From Stereocaulon alpinum (taxonomy: Eukaryota > Ascomycota > Lecanoromycetes > Lecanorales > Stereocaulaceae): a DNA stretch of 64,000 nucleotides. The stretch lies in the NCBI GenBank assembly GCA_018257865.1, contig JAEUBA010000092.1:60989-124988 (forward strand), given 5' to 3'. Position numbers and translations under genes: made by a program. The notes beneath the pieces are model-generated. The model was not told the origin of the DNA. It was given only the letters and a program-made list of their open reading frames with translations, and did no database searches. Shown piece by piece: positions 1-10,882 of this stretch; the stretch's first letter is position 1, and the number at the start of each line of letters is the position of its first letter.

Positions 1-1966
1 GCAAAGACCCGGGAGATATTGAGTGCTTGCGCTGCCGCAGGAGTCGCCGTGGCGTTTGGGAGTCCCATTGGCGGCGTTCTGTTCTCTTTGGAAGTGAGCA
101 GTATCTCTATGGAGCGTTGAAGTGTGTTAGCTGACGAGCTCAGGAAATGTCTTCTTATTTTCCCTTGAAGACTATGTGGAGGAGCTATTTCTGTGCTCTA
201 GTAGCTACTGCGGTCTTAGCGGTAAGCTAGCCTGATCCCTGATCTGATTGAGAGGTTGCTAAGCACAGAATTGAACAGGCAATGAATCCTTTTCGAACCG
301 GTCAGCTTGTCATGTTCGAAGTCAGATACGATAGATCCTGGCATTTCTTTGAGATCATTTTCTTCATCTTCATTGGTGTCTTTGGGGGACTATATGGTGC
401 GTTTGTTATGAAATGGAATCTACGGGCCATGGCATTCCGGAAGAGATACCTGTCCAATTACGCCATCTTGGAAGCCACACTATTGGCCGGGGGAACAGCA
501 GTACTCTGCTATCCAAATATGTTCTTGAGGATCGACATGACAGAAGCTATGGAGAAGCTCTTTCTTGAGTGCGAGGGAGGTCATGATTATGATGGCCTTT
601 GCGAGTAAGTCATAGCTGCAACAAGACCAAGGGCAGCGCGCTGATAGCTTCTAGAGCCAGGAATCGTTGGTCCATGGTCTTGTCTCTGTTGTTTGCCACA
701 GTAATGAGAACATTCCTTGTTATTATATCATATGGCTGCAAAGTACCCGCCGGCATATTCGTACCTTCGATGGCAGTCGGCGCATACTTCGGACGTATGG
801 TTGGTATCTTGGTACAGGCACTACACGAATCATTTCCTCACGCAAAGTTCTTTGCAGCTTGTGAGCCCGATGTCCCCTGTATCACGCCCGGCACCTACGC
901 TTTCCTGGGTGCTGCAGCCGCACTAAGCGGGATCATGCACATTACGGTGTCCGTTGTGGTTATCATGTTCGAATTGACAGGTGCTTTGACCTATATCTTG
1001 CCTACAATGGTAAGTGGCTAAAGTATTCAACATTTCTTGCCCTCCTAAGCAGCTGACCGATTCCATCAGATCGTCGTAGGTGTCACTAAAGCAGTCGGCG
1101 AACGCTTTGGGAAGGGCGGCATTGCGGACCGTATGATATGGTTCAATGGCTTCCCATTCCTGGACAACAAAGAAGAGCATACTTTCGGTGTTCCAGTCTC
1201 CCAAGTCATGACCAGCGACGTCACGTCTATACCATCATCCGGTCTCGATCTCCGGTCACTTGAAGCTCTAATGTCCCAGAACAGGTATCAAGGATTTCCA
1301 ATCATTGAAAATCCCACTACAAAGGCACTGATTGGCTACATTGGACGTACAGAGTTGCAATATGCCATTACTCGAGCGAAGAAGGAAGGTTTTATATCAC
1401 CAAGAGCAAGATGCTTCTTCTCGCAACCAGATTCAACTGCTGTGCAGACACCCTCGACAGCAGCACCACCGGTTACTTTTGATGCTATCGAGTCCGCAAC
1501 AGGTCAGCAGAGCGTTGACTTTAGCCGATTCATCGATCCAACACCGCTGGCGGTTCACCCCCGTCTGCCGCTGGAGACCGTGATGGAACTCTTCAAGAAG
1601 ATGGGACCTCGGGTGATACTAGTCGACTACCGAGGCAGATTGGCGGGTCTTGTCACTGTCAAAGACTGTCTCAAATTCCAGTTCAAGGTCGAAGCTCACG
1701 AGACAACTCGCGACGACTCAGCACTGGATGAGAGACAAGAACGACTTTGGGGTATCATGAATCGGGTAGCTGATTGGGTTGCCGACAAAGTCAATGGTTT
1801 ATCCGGTGGGAAGATCAAGCTTGGGGGCTCTGGAAGGAGCCCTGGCATTCTTGAAGCTCATACTACGGATCCAAGAGACCACCTGTCACCCATTCGCGCG
1901 TCACATCATGCCATACTTGATGGGACTGAGGACGAGGATAACGGTGTGGAATTGCAGAACCGGTGA
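1..1966 (+). CDS. CLC-family chloride channel/transporter, 5' end missing
   Basis: Membrane chloride channel or Cl-/H+ exchanger of the CLC family, lacking its N-terminus because the window begins inside the gene. Exons 1-93, 144-221, 279-604, 661-1009 and 1070-1966 join in frame to 580 residues. Visible family motifs are GSPIGGVLFSLE just after the left edge, GCKVPAGIFVPSM in the fourth exon (the GxFxP chloride-binding loop), and hydrophobic helices through LSGIMHITVSVVVIMFELTG. The last exon carries two C-terminal CBS domains: one beginning near PVSQVMTSDVTSIPS, and a second near FIDPTPLAVHPRLPLETVMELF ending in LVDYRGRLAGLVTVKDCLKF. Fungal relatives such as Gef1 act in Golgi, endosome or vacuole ion balance. 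The GKxGP selectivity segment lies upstream of the window, so channel versus exchanger cannot be judged. All introns have GT donors (GTGAGC, GTAAGC, GTAAGT, GTAAGT) and CAG acceptors. Confidence 0.93.
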
Positions 1967-2607
1967 TTGGCAACGATGACAAATGTCACCTATACGGAAC
2001 CTTTGTCATGTCGAAGCGTACTTCAGATCTCGTCATGACAGGCCACGCAATACAAAGTCGCCCAGAATGCTGGCACCGTCATAAGACGCAACATGACCTT
2101 CGATGATTGCATGGCGACTTGTTGACAGTTCAGACGCCAGTTGCACTTTTACGTCGTCGATCTGCGTTTAGCCCGCAGGGCATTCCTGTTCATCACCGTG
2201 GAGTCGATCAACCTGAGTGGCAACGATCAAATTAAGTCATAAAGTCGGAATTACCTCGACGGACAGGGTTTGAAACAGTACAGCTGCCTGAAGAGAAGAC
2301 ATCATATCAATGCACAAGGAACCTCATTGAAGTGCCACTGCTATCAACATACAAGAGATGCAATCCATGAGGTCTCCACAATGCTAGCTCACCATAAGGG
2401 TCGACCAAAGTATGTCTTGCAGCAGCGCCACCCGGGCCGTTCCACCTACGGGCATATGACGTTCTTACTCATCCGAGGGGTTGATCGATTTGTCAGCTAT
2501 TGACAAACCATCAGCAAGACAAGAACACCATAAGTAACACTCCTCTTACCATTCCAATTGAGCAATACCAATTATCACAGTGTCCTCATTCCATTTCAGA
2601 TCTCAAG
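1967..2607. other. Intergenic, no gene seen
   Basis: The 640 bp between the CLC stop and the GST start contain one 77-codon open frame (2270-2503) without recognisable features. The last 100 bp are presumably the promoter and leader of the GST gene. Confidence 0.6.
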
Positions 2608-3730
2608 ATGCCAGAAAAGGTCCGCGTCCAATGCTATTCCCAAGCTTCAGACTAACTCTCTCCCCAGGCCCAGATCTTCAAGCACGCAGACCAAGATGGT
2701 CAATTCCGGCGTAAACCCAGTGCATTCCGAGATTTCATCTCCAAAGATCCCAACTCCAAATTTCCCGCTGAAAAAGACCGTTATGCCCTCTATATCAACC
2801 TCGGCTGTCCATGGGCCCACCGCGCCAACCTTGTCCGCAGCCTCAAAGGCCTCGAATCCATCATCCAAGTGATCGTCTGCGATTTCGAGCTCACCAAAGA
2901 AGGCTGGCTGTTCACTGGCCGTGATGGTACTGATACCAAAGACCCACTGTACGGCTTTACGAAATTGGGGGACCTGTATAAGAAGGCGAATCCGGAATAT
3001 GAGGGACGGTTCACGGTGCCGGCGCTGTGGGATAAGAAGACGGAGACGATTGTCAATAATGAGAGTAGTGAGATTATTCGGATGTTTTATTCCGAGTTCG
3101 ATGATCTCCTACCCAAAGAGTCTAGAGAGGAGAATCAGCCTGGAGGTGGATATTATCCGGAACATCTGAGAAAGGAGATCGACGAGATGAACGAGTGGGT
3201 CTACAACACAGTCAACAATGGCGTCTACAAGACTGGCTTCGCGGCTACGCAGGAGGCTTATGAAGCGAACCTGTACCCGCTTTTTGAGAGTCTGGATCGT
3301 CTGGAGAAACACCTTGGAGAACCGGGCCATAGTCCCTACCTCTTTGGAGAACATGTGACGGAGGCGGATATTCGGTTGTATACGACGCTGATCAGGTTCG
3401 ATGTCGCGTATTACAATATCTTCATGTGTAACCTGAAGATGGTGAGGCATGATTATCCGAGACTGAGTCGGTGGTTGAGGAATCTTTATTGGGATGGCGG
3501 GAAGGTTAGGAATGGGCGTGCGTTTAAGGATACGGTGCGCTTTTGGACGGTGAGTTTTCTGAACTGGCTGTGAGGTTTTGAGCTTGAGCTGATTTGGATG
3601 TGGTTAGTACAAGTATGGTTATTTGAGAGCTAAGGGGAGGGATGAGCCGGATGATAAGCTGGTTGTGCCGAAGGGGCCTGTGCCTGATATCCAGCCGTTG
3701 GATGAGGGGAAAGGCGTGAATGGGCATTGA
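2608..3730 (+). CDS. Glutathione S-transferase, glutathionyl-hydroquinone reductase (Ecm4/xi) type
   Basis: Predicted cytosolic thioltransferase that reduces glutathionyl-hydroquinones, by similarity to the Ecm4/Gto/YqjG (xi-class) GSTs. Exons 2608-2619, 2668-3549 and 3608-3730 give 338 residues. The active-site motif is LGCPWAHR, with the catalytic Cys in the thioredoxin-like N-domain. It is followed by RFTVPALWDKKT and NNESSEIIRMF (the cis-Pro and glutathione-binding region), and an all-helical C-domain with EADIRLYTTLIRFDVAYY. The C-terminal exon restores the family ending YKYGYLRAKG...PVPDIQPLDEG; without the GTGAGT intron at 3550-3607 the protein would end early at 3573. The first coding exon is only 12 nt (Met-Pro-Glu-Lys) and its donor GTCCGC is atypical. 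A donor at 2626 (GTCCAA) would add two residues, so the extreme N-terminus is uncertain. Codon choice changes abruptly near 2,960. Confidence 0.92.
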
Positions 3731-4390
3731 GTAAAGGGGATGGTGTAGAGGTCACCTTTTGATATACCGTCAATGTGGGGTGGGTTCGATCAGCGTGAAT
3801 GTGGTATCTGGGCATGTTTTACGCCATGATTATGTACTAATTCTCACATGGATACATACATTCATCATATCAAAATTTCCTCCCAATATCCTCCTAGTAT
3901 ACAAGAGGTATTTAGCCTATGAGAACGCCACGCCATGCAAAATTCGAAAGGGCATCTTTCCTTAAACGAGGTGGCTAATGCCCCTCTCACACCAAAAACC
4001 ATATGTAGTACGATGAAGAGGTCTCCTCGACTAACGCCACGCTATGCAACAACTCTCAACGTAGGGGAAATGCCTCAGTACACATGACCAAGACAAGATA
4101 GGTTGTATCCCACCCTCGGTACTCCTGCCTTCATGGAAGAAAATCCCTTCTCCATAGGAGGATCATCTCCTCCCCAACGATCATCACCACCACCCAAGAA
4201 ATAAATCTCAGCAAGACCAAATGGAACTGCACGAGGGCTGAAAAACCCCTTCTAGCAACATTGCCATGTATATCCGACCTCTTCTGGCATCATAGTTAGA
4301 AGACGGGCCTCTGTGGTCTTGTATTAGTGCGCGATCTTCTTCAGGGGCTGCGTTGATGTTAGTGGGTATTTCGAGTGGGGGCATGGGGCT
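3731..4390. other. Intergenic between convergent genes
   Basis: 660 bp between two converging genes. An imperfect 17-bp direct repeat lies at 3924-3940 and 4033-4049 (one mismatch). No coding frame is supported. It presumably holds both 3' UTRs. Confidence 0.5.
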
Positions 4391-7300
4391 TCAGAACTCA
4401 CGGGGACCGCGGTCGTTCTCCACTATCTGCGGATTGTCCAGTATTGCTAACCAGTTATAAATGACGTCGATGTTGCTATAGTCGATGATAGCTATATTTG
4501 GGCCCTCATTAAGCGAACTTCGAAGTTCTTGAACAGTAATCATTGTCTTGACTTCGGACACTGCGTCTTCATTCTGTCTTCGTTGTCGATCCCATGCTAG
4601 GAGAATGCTAGATACCAGGTGATCGGGAGAACGGCTCGATGAGACTGCGAGCTTATTCCTCAGCCCGGCTTTAGGACAGCGGACGCACGATGATAACAGC
4701 CTTGTTCTCTGAATGCACGGCCCTGAAGAGGGACTATGATGAAGTGGTCTGCGCTTTCTCGAGTGTTGGTAAGAAGCGTTGTGACGGTGAGAGGATGCGG
4801 TGCCTCCTTCTATTGATCCGAAAGATGGACAATTTGTATGACGTTTTAGGTCGTGCTCTATCCAAGCTGTTTGCGAAGCAGGGTATTCTTGCCAGGTGTC
4901 TGGATAGATACACACCGCGTCCATATATATGGGGCTTGGAGTCGGTTCCTCTAGGTATCGTAGATGCGAGCCTGACCCAGAAGGTGAACGATTCCAATCT
5001 AACAAGGCTATTTTGTGGAATCCTTCCATGAGCCACGAGTCATCGCAAAGCCCGGTCGAGTCAGACGAAGGTGATGCACCGGTCTCATGAAGTGGTCCTT
5101 GCGGGAATGTGTGTTGGTGTTGTAGTAAACACCGTACCGAGCTCCTGGCTAAGGTCTGTTCCTCTTCACCAAGCTCTCGGCCATCTGCTTGATCTCCGTT
5201 GATCCAATCCTGTACCTTCTTCCTACAGCTGTTGAGACTTCGGAATTCATATCTTAGGTCTCGACAAGGGTCGGGCGACGTCGATGGATATTTAAAGATT
5301 TGACTATGAAAATCTCCCACCACCTTTGCGTTGTATAGCAAATCCTTGAAGTGGGTGGAGAACGGAGCTGGAATGTTCAATGTAATCGATGACTGTGCAT
5401 GATGATTTTTGATTCGCCGATCGCTGGCAATGGCACGGCTGCTAGAACTCCAGGAAGGTATGGCGAAAGTGCTGGGCGAATTCGATGGCACCCCCCATAT
5501 AGCTATGCTTGCTGAATGAGTGTAGTAGTGAACAGGATTCCAGGGCTGGCGATCCTTCCTCTCGAACCATCTAAGGTAGTTCCGTGGTCGTTTCAAGTAA
5601 TGATTAGGTTCATAGGTGGATTTCGAGAAGAGGCAGTATTGTACCAATATACTGAGCGTTTGTGCCAATGTGTTGTGATTGTGAAGTTTCGCTACAACCA
5701 GGCTATGGCAATCGCTCCTGAAAATGTCGAGATCGTAGATGAGAGCGCTAGCTCTAGGAGTGTCCTGCCTAATACTGCATAATCGATACAGGTGATCCAC
5801 TGGGCATCCGAGAATGTGTAGAGCTTCAAGGCATCTCCGGAAAGACTTGGAGGTTAGGATCGATCTGACCTGCGGACGTACATGCTTCGACTGATTGTAG
5901 GGTACAGCAGACAACCGGGCAAGGACAGCCATATATAAGAGGAGTTTTGCTATTGAGGGATATTGGGGATTAGCGGCAACTTCCCATGGACGGCCACCCT
6001 TATTTTCGAGTGATCGTGGAGCAGAGATGGTCTCCTGTCCTAGCAGCTCAGGTCTTGTTCCAAATCGCATCTCGATGTCATTGAACACCTTGCATGCCGG
6101 GATAATAAAGGCCAGGTCAGACGTAGCGCAGCCTGCCACAATGTGACCGTAGAGATCACCCGTCAAGGCGTCAACAACCCAGGCACCACAGTCCCCTAGA
6201 ACTGGCAGTGACCTCGATTAGCACCAATGTGAGGGGAATAGTAGGGTACTACTTACTCGTTCTCCTGTCTAGTCTGACAGCCCACATCTCTTGAAAAGTG
6301 CGAGAACGACCTATCTTTATAAAGTAAGGATTTTTCATGATACTGCCACCAACACAACCTGTTGTTCCTGTAGCCACAAACACTGCTCGATCTGCCGGCT
6401 CCGTTGCAATACGCCTTGAGGTCAGCTGCCTTGAAGGGCTGTGTTCGCTTGCTGGTACACAAATAGTGTTTGCCGCTTGGACTTGGGGGCTCCCAAGGGG
6501 GAAAACTTCATAATCAAGATCAGTCTCGACGCAATGAGACAACATGTTAGAAACATCTTGGCATTGCCTGCTCGCTAAGGCGAGTGGACCTGCTGGCTGT
6601 GCTGGAGTCGGAGAGATCATAGTGCGAGACCGAGAAATACGTGGCGTGTCAAACATGCTAGTCATCTGTGCAGATTCACTCGATGTAGAACTGGTGAAGT
6701 CCTCCTCATTAGAATCGGACGATGATATGCTACCTATGAGTGCCGGATTAGTCCATATGTTCACCGAGTATTGTGCAGATGCTGACTGACCTCTACTCGT
6801 AATCTCGGTAAAGTCGTCCTCTTCGGAATCGCTGTCATCGTCGAAACAAGGTGTTTCGCTATCAGATTCATTTTCCTCTAGATCCTGGTTTGTTTCAAAT
6901 CTAGCGTGTTGAGCCGACATGCCGTACTCCTTGCCATTGATGAATATGACACCACCCATGGTTGCTATCCCAGCCTGTCCAAAAGCAATAAGTGACCCGC
7001 AGAGCCCATGAGATCCACCAATCACGTGATCGCAATTGGCCGATGAAGCGAGATTGGTATCCTGGGCTGATCGAGGGACTGCAGGCATCTTGTCCAAAGT
7101 TTTGATTGCCACACCAGGAAATTCGTCTAGAAGCTTGCTGTCGTTTAAGAGAGCTTTGGCGTATTTGCGCTGACGCTTACTCTTTGAGCTGAAGACAATT
7201 GTAGGTTGAGCGACGTCCACGTTGTTTCCAATCATCCACATGTGGAAAGCAATAGGTCTAGGCTTCGACTCGCCCTGTTCAAGGAGTTCTTGGTGCTTGT

Positions 7301-7502
7301 CAAGCAAGTCTTTGATGGGCCTGGCGAGCTTCTGTATAGCTTCAAGGGCAGGTCCAGTAGCTTGCCAGCATTGTAAACCGTCAACGCTGAGGCACTGGGA
7401 TCCTACCGAATTTCGGGGGTTTGGCCAAGTCGGCTTTCTGGTCTCAAAGATGGAGGGCAGAACCTCACGCAACGTCTGCCTTCTTGAGAGACGGCGATCC
7501 AT
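4391..7502 (-). CDS. Hypothetical protein with trypsin-fold-like core (His...Asp-Cys-Gly)
   Basis: Large protein of a family I recognise only as recurrent in filamentous fungi. Exon 1 (7502-6257) and exon 2 (6195-4391) join to 1016 residues; the intron 6256-6196 has a GTAAGT donor and TAG acceptor. Residues ~160-205 hold GGVIFINGKEYGMSAQHARF, resembling a chymotrypsin-fold strand leading to a catalytic His (His199). Residues ~417-440 hold DCGAWVVDALTGDLYGHIVAG, resembling the GDSGG oxyanion segment with Cys418 in place of Ser. Between them is a ~125-residue acidic, Ser-rich disordered stretch rich in E/D. The ~570 residues after the core are Ser/His/Arg-rich with no domain I know and may hide an undetected intron, so the C-terminal half is less certain than the core. 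Function is unknown. A protease or protease-derived binding domain is an inference from motif shape only. Confidence 0.62.
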
Positions 7503-8085
7503 GATGAGGAACTCGATGAGTCAAATTGTGGAATTCAGGTAATGAAAGGAAGAGTGGGAGGATCATTAGCAATGTAAGACGTACTCTTCTAGCATTTCCT
7601 CCACGAAAATTTGCGAGCATAATTCTGCCTTACCTTGAGGCACTTGCGTGGCAAGGCATATCAGTACGGTTATGACTGCAGTGCAGACGCCGTGATTGGA
7701 AAGCTCCGCATTGATGAAAGTCGAGAGGCAGACCCAGCATTGATGAAAACCCAATTGCGAGCAAGCTGCAGTACACTTCGGCACCGTCCCTGCAGGCATG
7801 CAGGCTTAGAGGCTACCCAGCCACAACGGTTAGCCGCCCTAATACCAAGCTCAGCCGATGATTCGATAGATAGCATGCGGAAGTGCCTAGATTAGATTAG
7901 CTGGTGAGGCGTTGCCGACTTGGGGCGCAAGGGGCGCAGCTGGGAGGCTCTGTCTTGGCAACCAAGCTTTCACACCTCTGTGCATTCGTCGCTCGTTGGC
8001 ATGGCTAGCGCTAGCAGGCCCAATAGGAGGCGTCTTGCATAAGCCCAATAAGTCTGGATGACCAGTTTCTCCTATCCGCACACCC
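7503..8085. other. Divergent intergenic region
   Basis: 583 bp between two divergent start codons. Several short open frames on both strands overlap each other and resemble nothing known. It presumably contains both promoters. Confidence 0.5.
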
Positions 8086-9205
8086 ATGACGGCGGTGGTC
8101 CAGCTCTCTGTCATGGGAGGTACCCTCGACGACCAGTTATCGTGGACACCCATAGCTAAGCCGTTGAGGCGTGCTATAATCAACACTATGTTCAGCACAA
8201 GCTTATCAGACGGACAATTCGACTCTATTGATGGCCTCGATGCGTACTTCAATGACTGGTACGAGGAAGAGAATAATGTTGCGGCAGGCCATGTCTCGGT
8301 CCGTACCCACCGCGAAGTCCTCAGCATCATCATTCAACTCCAAACAATGTCTCAGACCAGGTCCGAAATGTATTCAACTTTACTGCAGGGCGATCCCACG
8401 GCCGAGGGGAAGCTTCTCGATGCCTCGATCGACCTAGCGGTCCGACTCTGGCTCACAGTGTCTGTTGGAAGTATTGGGCAGTCGCTTACACCTGGAAAAA
8501 CATTGACCTGGGAGAAAGACAAATTGCAAGACACTCTGCACGGAAATTTATGGCCGCCATCGCAGCTGGACGAGAAAGTCAAACTCCCAAAGACTTTTAC
8601 TGCGGCCAATTTGGAGAAGATAGCGGGCCTAAAAGTGATATGGACAAGCAACTTAGCAGATCACCTCTGTCTCAAGGACGACGATACCAAAGTCATGTTG
8701 TACCATCAGGCAACTTTCCTGGAGCTCCACAAGAATTCTAACAGGTACGCATCGTCCGGTGTTAAACCCATATGTTCATAGCTCACAAATTTCTAGCTCC
8801 ATCTTCCCAAAAGATCTCGTAGAAGAAACAACCCGTACACTCGGCCTCCTCATACCCTCGATTGACAAGAAATCTAAGACATGGTTCCAACAAAAACAGA
8901 AAGAACTCGATCTCGACCCCAAGGCAGGGACCTATGGGCCGTTGAACGCGTCGTCGCGCCAGATCGAGCACTTCAACTACTGGAGAGATCGGCTTATTAT
9001 ATTGAAACAGACCTTCGACGACGTTGAGCCTCACAGTCTCAGTCTATTGGTTTTTGACGATCGTAAAAAGGTTCAATGGTATACTTTCTGGATTGCTGCG
9101 CTTGTGTTACTTCTGACCATCGTATTCGGTCTTGTTCAATCTATCGCTGGCGTCGTGCAGGCCTGGGCCGCTGTTCGAAGTATGCCCCCCGTGAGAACCA
9201 TATAG
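8086..9205 (+). CDS. Tail-anchored hypothetical protein of a filamentous-fungal family
   Basis: Exons 8086-8744 and 8797-9205 give 355 residues; the intron has a GTACGC donor and TTCTAG acceptor. The body is soluble and mixed alpha/charged. The C-terminal region has WRDRLIILKQTFDD, then a basic patch (DDRKKVQWYTFW) leading directly into one hydrophobic helix (IAALVLLLTIVFGLVQSIAG) about 20 residues from the end, which suggests a tail-anchored membrane protein. I recall the combination of WRDRL...LKQ, DRRKxVQWYTFW and a terminal helix from uncharacterised fungal proteins, often near NLR or HET-type loci, but I know no function. The start at 8086 is the first ATG in frame. No signal peptide is apparent. 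Confidence 0.75.
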
Positions 9206-10882
9206 GACTCTCCGTTGTGCTATCTCAGTAGCTGTTGACATGCTTGCGATCTATGCATCGTATTTGAGTCTTTTTCTAATTCTGATGATTTGACCGTAGC
9301 CTATAGCGTCATTGGCCCTCCATGTGGCCCTCCATGCACAAATTGATCATCTTATGTTTGTAATGATCATAGTACATATCATATAGCGTATTCAACAAGA
9401 CTCGCCAGCATCTGGCCTATATACCGAGCTTACAAGACCCTTTCCTGCTTTCTCATCCCCTTAGCAGATCAAGAACACACAAGCCCACAGCGGCAAATTC
9501 CTAATTCAACATTCGCACCATCTACAATGCCTTTGTCAATGTACGCAAAGCCACCAGCTAGCGACAAGTATATTAAGCGTGATCGCATAAAGCAGTATAA
9601 GCAAAATATATACCTGGCCTGAGCGTAACCTGAAGCAACAAGGATGAGATACTTCTTTTGCAAACAGATTTCCTCCTTGACACTCCACAAAAAACATCGA
9701 GCATAAACATGACTACAAATGTGCGTCTATGTTGATGTTTGTCCGGGGTCCATTCCATCTATCACGGCCCCCCAATGTCATCTTAGCTTTGATAGCACAT
9801 GCTACAAAGTCCTTGAGTCTACCTATGACCGAACAAAGGGTACACAGACCTCGCAAGGTTCAACTCGCCAGATTATCCGAGTGCCCCCCTCGTATGGAGT
9901 TCCAGCCCACATGAGCTCTCAGCAAACTTCTCGATCTAGAAAGTCCATACCATAATCCACGAAGGTCTTCTGGACTAGAGACAACAAACATGCCGATTGA
10001 AGCGGATTTCAGGATCGAGAAGGTTATCTGACCGCGCTCGAGTAATACCGCCTACTTCAATAAGCCTTGACGCGTTGATGTAATGGTCGGTTATCTACCC
10101 ATCATCGAGTACTTGATACATCGCAGGATCAAATCGCAATAGAGAGCTGAGCTACTCGTCTGCCAACCACGACATCCTTAGCCTTGACGTGAGGGCAAAT
10201 GATTTACTGATCGGACAACGGAAATGATCGAACAAGAGGCTTGTTCGTTTCCGCGTGACCGCTCTCTTGATTGACTGAGAAAGAAACTACATCGGAAGCG
10301 ACCTCGTCTTCACTTCTGGTAGTATGCTTTTCTGGCGAAATCTTGGGCATAAGGCATAGAAAAGTAGAAAGGAATGATGTTGTAGGACTGTGAGTATCGT
10401 TGATGTCTTCGGGGGGGGATTAGGAAGATGCTTGTAGAGATCTCATAGGTTTTGTATGAAGATAGGTGGATTAGGGGGCATGATGGCTCGCTCCGTAAGG
10501 AAAGACGATTACATGACACCGTGGATGAGTGTCAATATTCTTAGCTGGAAGGTGGATGGCAATATACCCATGTTATGGGAGCGTCAGTGATGGAGAGATG
10601 GTAGATCAGGAGAGGACATGAGCTGCAAATGTAGAAAGCCAAAGGAGGCTGGCTATGGAAAGGAGAGGGCCATGTTATCAGCCGTCATCTGCCTTGAAAT
10701 GTCGTCCGTCGAGTTTCACGATAGGAATATTACGTGACTGAGCATTAACAGGGCTAGCATAGGAACCAAGGTTTTGTCTCTGCAATTCCAGAAATTTTGG
10801 GAATCTCATTGCAAGACGTAATGTTACAAATAATAATTCGTGGTCATCTCATCGTTTCAGCTTTTGGCACTCATGTGCGTCT
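9206..10882. other. Long intergenic region with one promoter-like stretch
   Basis: 1.68 kb without a supported gene. At 9417-9525 there is a TATA-like CTATATACC, a pyrimidine-rich tract and a CA-rich leader ending in ACAATGCC, which looks like a fungal promoter and leader. The frame that follows (9526-9624) is only 32 codons. A G8 run lies near 10,411. No repeat family is evident. Confidence 0.45.

Noticed and set aside
2270..2503. 77-codon open frame upstream of the GST
   Set aside because: No ATG-context, domain or composition evidence; length is expected by chance.
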